Source: Methylophilaceae bacterium
GTDB taxonomy: Bacteria; Pseudomonadota; Gammaproteobacteria; Burkholderiales; Methylophilaceae
Assembly (NCBI GenBank): GCA_014378915.1
Contig: JACMMS010000104.1
Location: 1 to 48,717, forward strand
DNA length: 48,717 bases
Direction: 5' to 3'
Positions 46,130 through 48,717 of the stretch are shown in pieces; within the stretch, counting starts at the first letter, position 1, and each line of letters begins with the position of its first letter. A program made the position numbers and the translations under genes. The notes below the pieces were generated by a model. The model was not told where the DNA came from. It did no database searches and was given only the letters and a program-made list of their open reading frames with translations.

Positions 46130-48388
46130 ATGGATTTTTTTTCAAGTTGGATAGTGCCTAGCCAATTCATGCCACATGGCCATTGTTATTTGTGGAAACC
46201 TGCATTGCTTTGGTTATACGTAATTTCAGATAGTTTAATATTTTTTTCTTATTACACTATCCCTATCGCACTACTTTCTTTTGTTAGAAAGCGGCAAGAC
46301 CTTCAGTTCAATTGGGTCTTCGTCATGTTTTCATTATTTATTTTTGCCTGTGGCACCACTCACTTTATTTCAATTATTACTATCTGGCAACCAGCTTATT
46401 GGGTAGATGCACTAGCAAAAGCTTTTACTGCTATCGTTTCAAGCATCACAGCAATTATGCTTTGGCGACTAATCCCCACAGCACTTAAAGTACCCAGCAC
46501 ACAACAATTAAAAGAAACAGTTGCTAACCTTGAAATTGAGGTTAGGCAACGTATAGAAGCAGAGCAAGCGCTAGCTAGATTGAACGATTCATTAGAAATT
46601 ACCGTGCTTAAAAGAACGGTTGAGCTTACCGAAACCAATCAATTGCTTATGCAAGAAATTGAGCAACGTAAAAAAACTGAGCAGGCACTTTTTAAAGAAA
46701 AGCAGCGAGCACTTGTTACATTAGAATCCATTGGGGATGCTGTTATCACTGCTGATATGGAGTCTCAAGTAACTTATATGAACCCGATTGCTGAAAAAAT
46801 GACTGGCTGGGCTAAAAATGAAGCTTTTGGTAAACCCATTTTGGAAGTTTTTCGTATATTAAACGAAACAACCCGCAAGCTTGCAGCAAACCCTGTTGAT
46901 GAAGTGCTAGCGCATGGGGTGGTATGTGGGCTGGCCAATCACACAATATTAGTAAGCAAGTGTGGTAAAGAATACGATATTGAAGACTCTGCAGCGCCAA
47001 TTAGTGACCATGATGGAACATTACTAGGTGTAGTATTGGTTTTTCACGATACAAGCGACACCAAAAAAATGACGAAAAAAATGACGTATCTGGCTGAGCA
47101 TGATTTTTTAACGGACTTACCAAATAGACTTTTACTAAACGACCGCATCATGCAAGCACTTAATTCAGCGAGCCGTCGAAATGGTAAGCTTGCATTACTA
47201 TTTCTTGATATTGATCATTTTAAAAAAATTAATGACACATTGGGGCATGCTGTTGGCGACAAACTTTTAATAGAGTTTAGCAAAAAATTACAAGTTTGCT
47301 TGCGCGCTACTGACACAATAAGCCGCCAAGGTGGTGATGAGTTTGTTGTTTTATTACCTGAAATTTCTGGCACTTTTGCAGCTGCAGAAATCGCAGAAAA
47401 ATTAATTGCTGCTACAAAAACAAGTTTTGATATCGACTTCCATAAGTTACATATTTCGGTCAGCATAGGCATTGCGATTTATCCTGATGATGGAACAACC
47501 GCAGACATGCTAACCAAAAACGCGGATGCTGCTATGTATCATGCAAAAAACGTTGGTAGAAATAATTATCAGTTTTTTACTGCAGCTATGACGCAACGCG
47601 TTATTGAACTGCTAGCCTTAGAAAATAATTTACGAAAAGCCGTACAAAATAATGAATTAATTCTTTTTTACCAGCCTAAAATTTCGATCACTACTAAGGA
47701 AATTATTGGTGTAGAAGCACTACTTCGCTGGCAACACCCTGAGTGGGGTCTCATTACGCCAGATCGCTTTATTCTTATTGCAGAAGATATTGGTCTTATA
47801 AAGTCTATTGGTAATTGGGTGCTGCGTGAAGCTTGTCGGCAAAATCGCGCATGGCAAGATATAGGCTTAGCTAAAATCCCTATTGCTGTTAATTTATCTG
47901 TAGTGGAGCTACGTCAACCAAACTTTGTACAAGACGTCACTCGCGTATTATTACAAAGCGGCATGGCGCCTAACCACCTTGAATTAGAAGTCACAGAAAG
48001 TATTGCTATTCAAGAATATTCTGAAGTGATTAACTGGCTACAAAAACTTAAAGAAATGGGGGTACGCTTATCTATAGATGATTTTGGCAAAGGTTACTCT
48101 AGCCTCTCTTACCTAAAACGCTTAAATATTGATACTATCAAAATTGATAAGAGCTTTATTCACAACATAGGAATTGATTCGAATGATGCCGCTATCGTAA
48201 CCGCAATTATTAGTATGTCACATAGTCTCGGATTATCTGTGATTGCTGTGGGGGTTGAAACTAAACAGCAGCTAGATTTTCTCACAGAACATCATTGCGA
48301 TGAGATTCAGGGTTATTACTTCGGCCGCCCAATTCCAGCTAATGAGTTTGAAGAAATGTTAAGGGTATGGCCTACACTCAACTTGTAA
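46130..48388 (+). CDS. Ethylene-receptor-like sensor fused to PAS-GGDEF-EAL (c-di-GMP enzyme)
   Basis: 752 residues, SD AGGGAG 8 bp upstream. Three membrane helices (about 25-50, 58-82, 95-116) form an ETR1-type domain. Residues at the ETR1 positions for copper/ethylene are D34 (D25), Y41 (Y32), I44 (I35), P45 (P36), C74 (C65) and H78 (H69), with identical spacing, and the third helix KAFTAIVSSITAIMLWRLIP resembles ETR1. A coiled coil (about 125-190) leads to a PAS (195-310), GGDEF (about 320-485: FLDIDHFKKINDTLGHAVGD; GGDEF at 401-405; I-site RATD 392-395) and EAL (about 495-745: EAL 529-531; NLSVVELRQ, ELEVTES, DDFGKGYSSLSYLK, GVETKQQLDFL). Catalytic motifs of both enzymes look intact. It makes or degrades c-di-GMP; the output direction cannot be told. 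Ligand (ethylene, copper or other) is inference. Confidence 0.93.
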   Translation: MDFFSSWIVPSQFMPHGHCYLWKPALLWLYVISDSLIFFSYYTIPIALLSFVRKRQDLQFNWVFVMFSLFIFACGTTHFISIITIWQPAYWVDALAKAFTAIVSSITAIMLWRLIPTALKVPSTQQLKETVANLEIEVRQRIEAEQALARLNDSLEITVLKRTVELTETNQLLMQEIEQRKKTEQALFKEKQRALVTLESIGDAVITADMESQVTYMNPIAEKMTGWAKNEAFGKPILEVFRILNETTRKLAANPVDEVLAHGVVCGLANHTILVSKCGKEYDIEDSAAPISDHDGTLLGVVLVFHDTSDTKKMTKKMTYLAEHDFLTDLPNRLLLNDRIMQALNSASRRNGKLALLFLDIDHFKKINDTLGHAVGDKLLIEFSKKLQVCLRATDTISRQGGDEFVVLLPEISGTFAAAEIAEKLIAATKTSFDIDFHKLHISVSIGIAIYPDDGTTADMLTKNADAAMYHAKNVGRNNYQFFTAAMTQRVIELLALENNLRKAVQNNELILFYQPKISITTKEIIGVEALLRWQHPEWGLITPDRFILIAEDIGLIKSIGNWVLREACRQNRAWQDIGLAKIPIAVNLSVVELRQPNFVQDVTRVLLQSGMAPNHLELEVTESIAIQEYSEVINWLQKLKEMGVRLSIDDFGKGYSSLSYLKRLNIDTIKIDKSFIHNIGIDSNDAAIVTAIISMSHSLGLSVIAVGVETKQQLDFLTEHHCDEIQGYYFGRPIPANEFEEMLRVWPTLNL

Positions 48389-48458
48389 ATGTGACTAGGC
48401 GATGCTGAAAAGCAATAAACGCCCGCCCATCACCATCTAGCCTTACTCCCTAAATCTC

Positions 48459-48717
48459 GTAAGATAGGTGTCCACCTAAATTAAGTGTACACCTATCTTA
48501 TGACTGACTTTTTCCCAGTGATCTTAAACCAGCCTTTTGATAGGCAACGATATTCGTGCGAATTCAAACGCCAGATCGTTGAGGCATCTCTGACTCCAGG
48601 CGCTTTGATCGCAGCCGTCGCAGGCTCATGGTATCAATGCCAACTTATTACATCAATGGCGCCGGCGTTATCGCCATGGGGAGTATGGGGCCGTGGCCGA
48701 ACCATCTACTTTAGCAA
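48459..48717 (+). mobile_element. Left end of an insertion sequence, IS66/IS3-like, truncated by window edge
   Basis: A likely terminal segment begins GTAAGATAGGTGT (48459-48471); IS66-family ends start with GTAA. TAAGATAGGTGT (48460-48471) is perfectly repeated in inverse orientation as ACACCTATCTTA (48489-48500). An HTH-type transposase ORF follows. The right end and target duplication lie outside the window, so the family and exact boundary are provisional. The 8 bp preceding (TAAATCTC, 48451-48458) could be the target duplication. Confidence 0.6.
48500..48717 (+). pseudogene. IS transposase orfA (HTH_Tnp_1), frameshifted, partial
   Basis: From ATG 48500, the translation RYSCEFKRQIVEASLTPGALIAAVA matches the N-terminal half of IS66/IS3 orfA proteins. 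Near 48622 the frame changes: the expected continuation AHGINANLLHQWRRRYRHGEYGAVAEPSTLA is encoded in the next frame from 48624. A residue is normally present between the two parts, so a 2-bp deletion (or a sequencing error) explains it. The start codon lies in the second arm of the inverted repeat, and no Shine-Dalgarno is seen. The 3' end is cut by the window. Confidence 0.7.

Overview
The window (about 42% GC by eye, not computed) is a chromosomal stretch of a Gram-negative betaproteobacterium. I infer Methylophilaceae (Methylotenera-like). The signs are the purH-purD-hemF, dusB-fis, thrB/DUF2782/polA, tkt-gap-pgk-pyk-purC and argA-argB-nucleotidase-slmA neighbourhoods, a BPSS1780-family membrane protein, a K+-independent H+-pyrophosphatase and a cyanase. 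The genus is not proven from the sequence. Most of the window is core housekeeping. There is no phage, CRISPR array, rRNA or tRNA that I can support.

Layout. 1-556: tail of a periplasmic BON-domain protein and a small DUF1328 membrane protein. 852-5879: a drug-efflux operon (marR, outer-membrane lipoprotein, emrA, emrB) with a 20-bp operator-like palindrome inside its promoter. 5880-6435: a gene-poor gap with two related palindromes and, on the minus strand, a candidate small RNA ending in a strong terminator. 6436-15859: uvrD, a membrane protein, homoserine kinase, DUF2782, a LOG-family protein, polA, a MOSC protein and cyanase. 16124-22995: a molybdopterin-binding-domain protein, dusB-fis, purH-purD, a TsaC-like protein and hemF. 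23221-31485: amino-acid permease, cytochrome c, a DUF255 protein, the convergent pair hppA/ppa sharing one terminator, a YkvA-like protein and purC. 31556-37526: pyk, pgk, gap and tkt on the minus strand; fba is not in this cluster. 37922-41772: diguanylate cyclase, a thioredoxin-fold protein, rsmE and mntH. 41971-46066: arginine biosynthesis (argA, argB), a HAD nucleotidase and slmA. 46130-48388: a large c-di-GMP enzyme. About 48459 to the end: the left part of an insertion sequence with a frameshifted first ORF.

Two genes stand out. The N-acetylglutamate synthase at 41971-43620 carries an intact XRE-type helix-turn-helix at its N-terminus, in one open frame with no internal start. AAACGC-type half-sites lie around its promoter, which suggests an arginine-pathway enzyme that may also be its own DNA-binding regulator. 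The protein at 46130-48388 begins with a three-helix domain that matches the plant/cyanobacterial ethylene-receptor sensor at every copper/ethylene residue I can check (D34, Y41, I44, P45, C74, H78, with identical spacing). That domain is joined to PAS, GGDEF and EAL domains with intact catalytic motifs, making it a candidate ethylene- or copper-responsive c-di-GMP switch.

How the genes work together. The sugar-phosphate enzymes (tkt, gap, pgk, pyk) serve central carbon flow. Purine synthesis (purH, purD, purC) and other anabolic reactions make pyrophosphate, which hppA (as a proton gradient) and ppa (as heat) can consume. Two c-di-GMP proteins 7 kb apart indicate lifestyle control.
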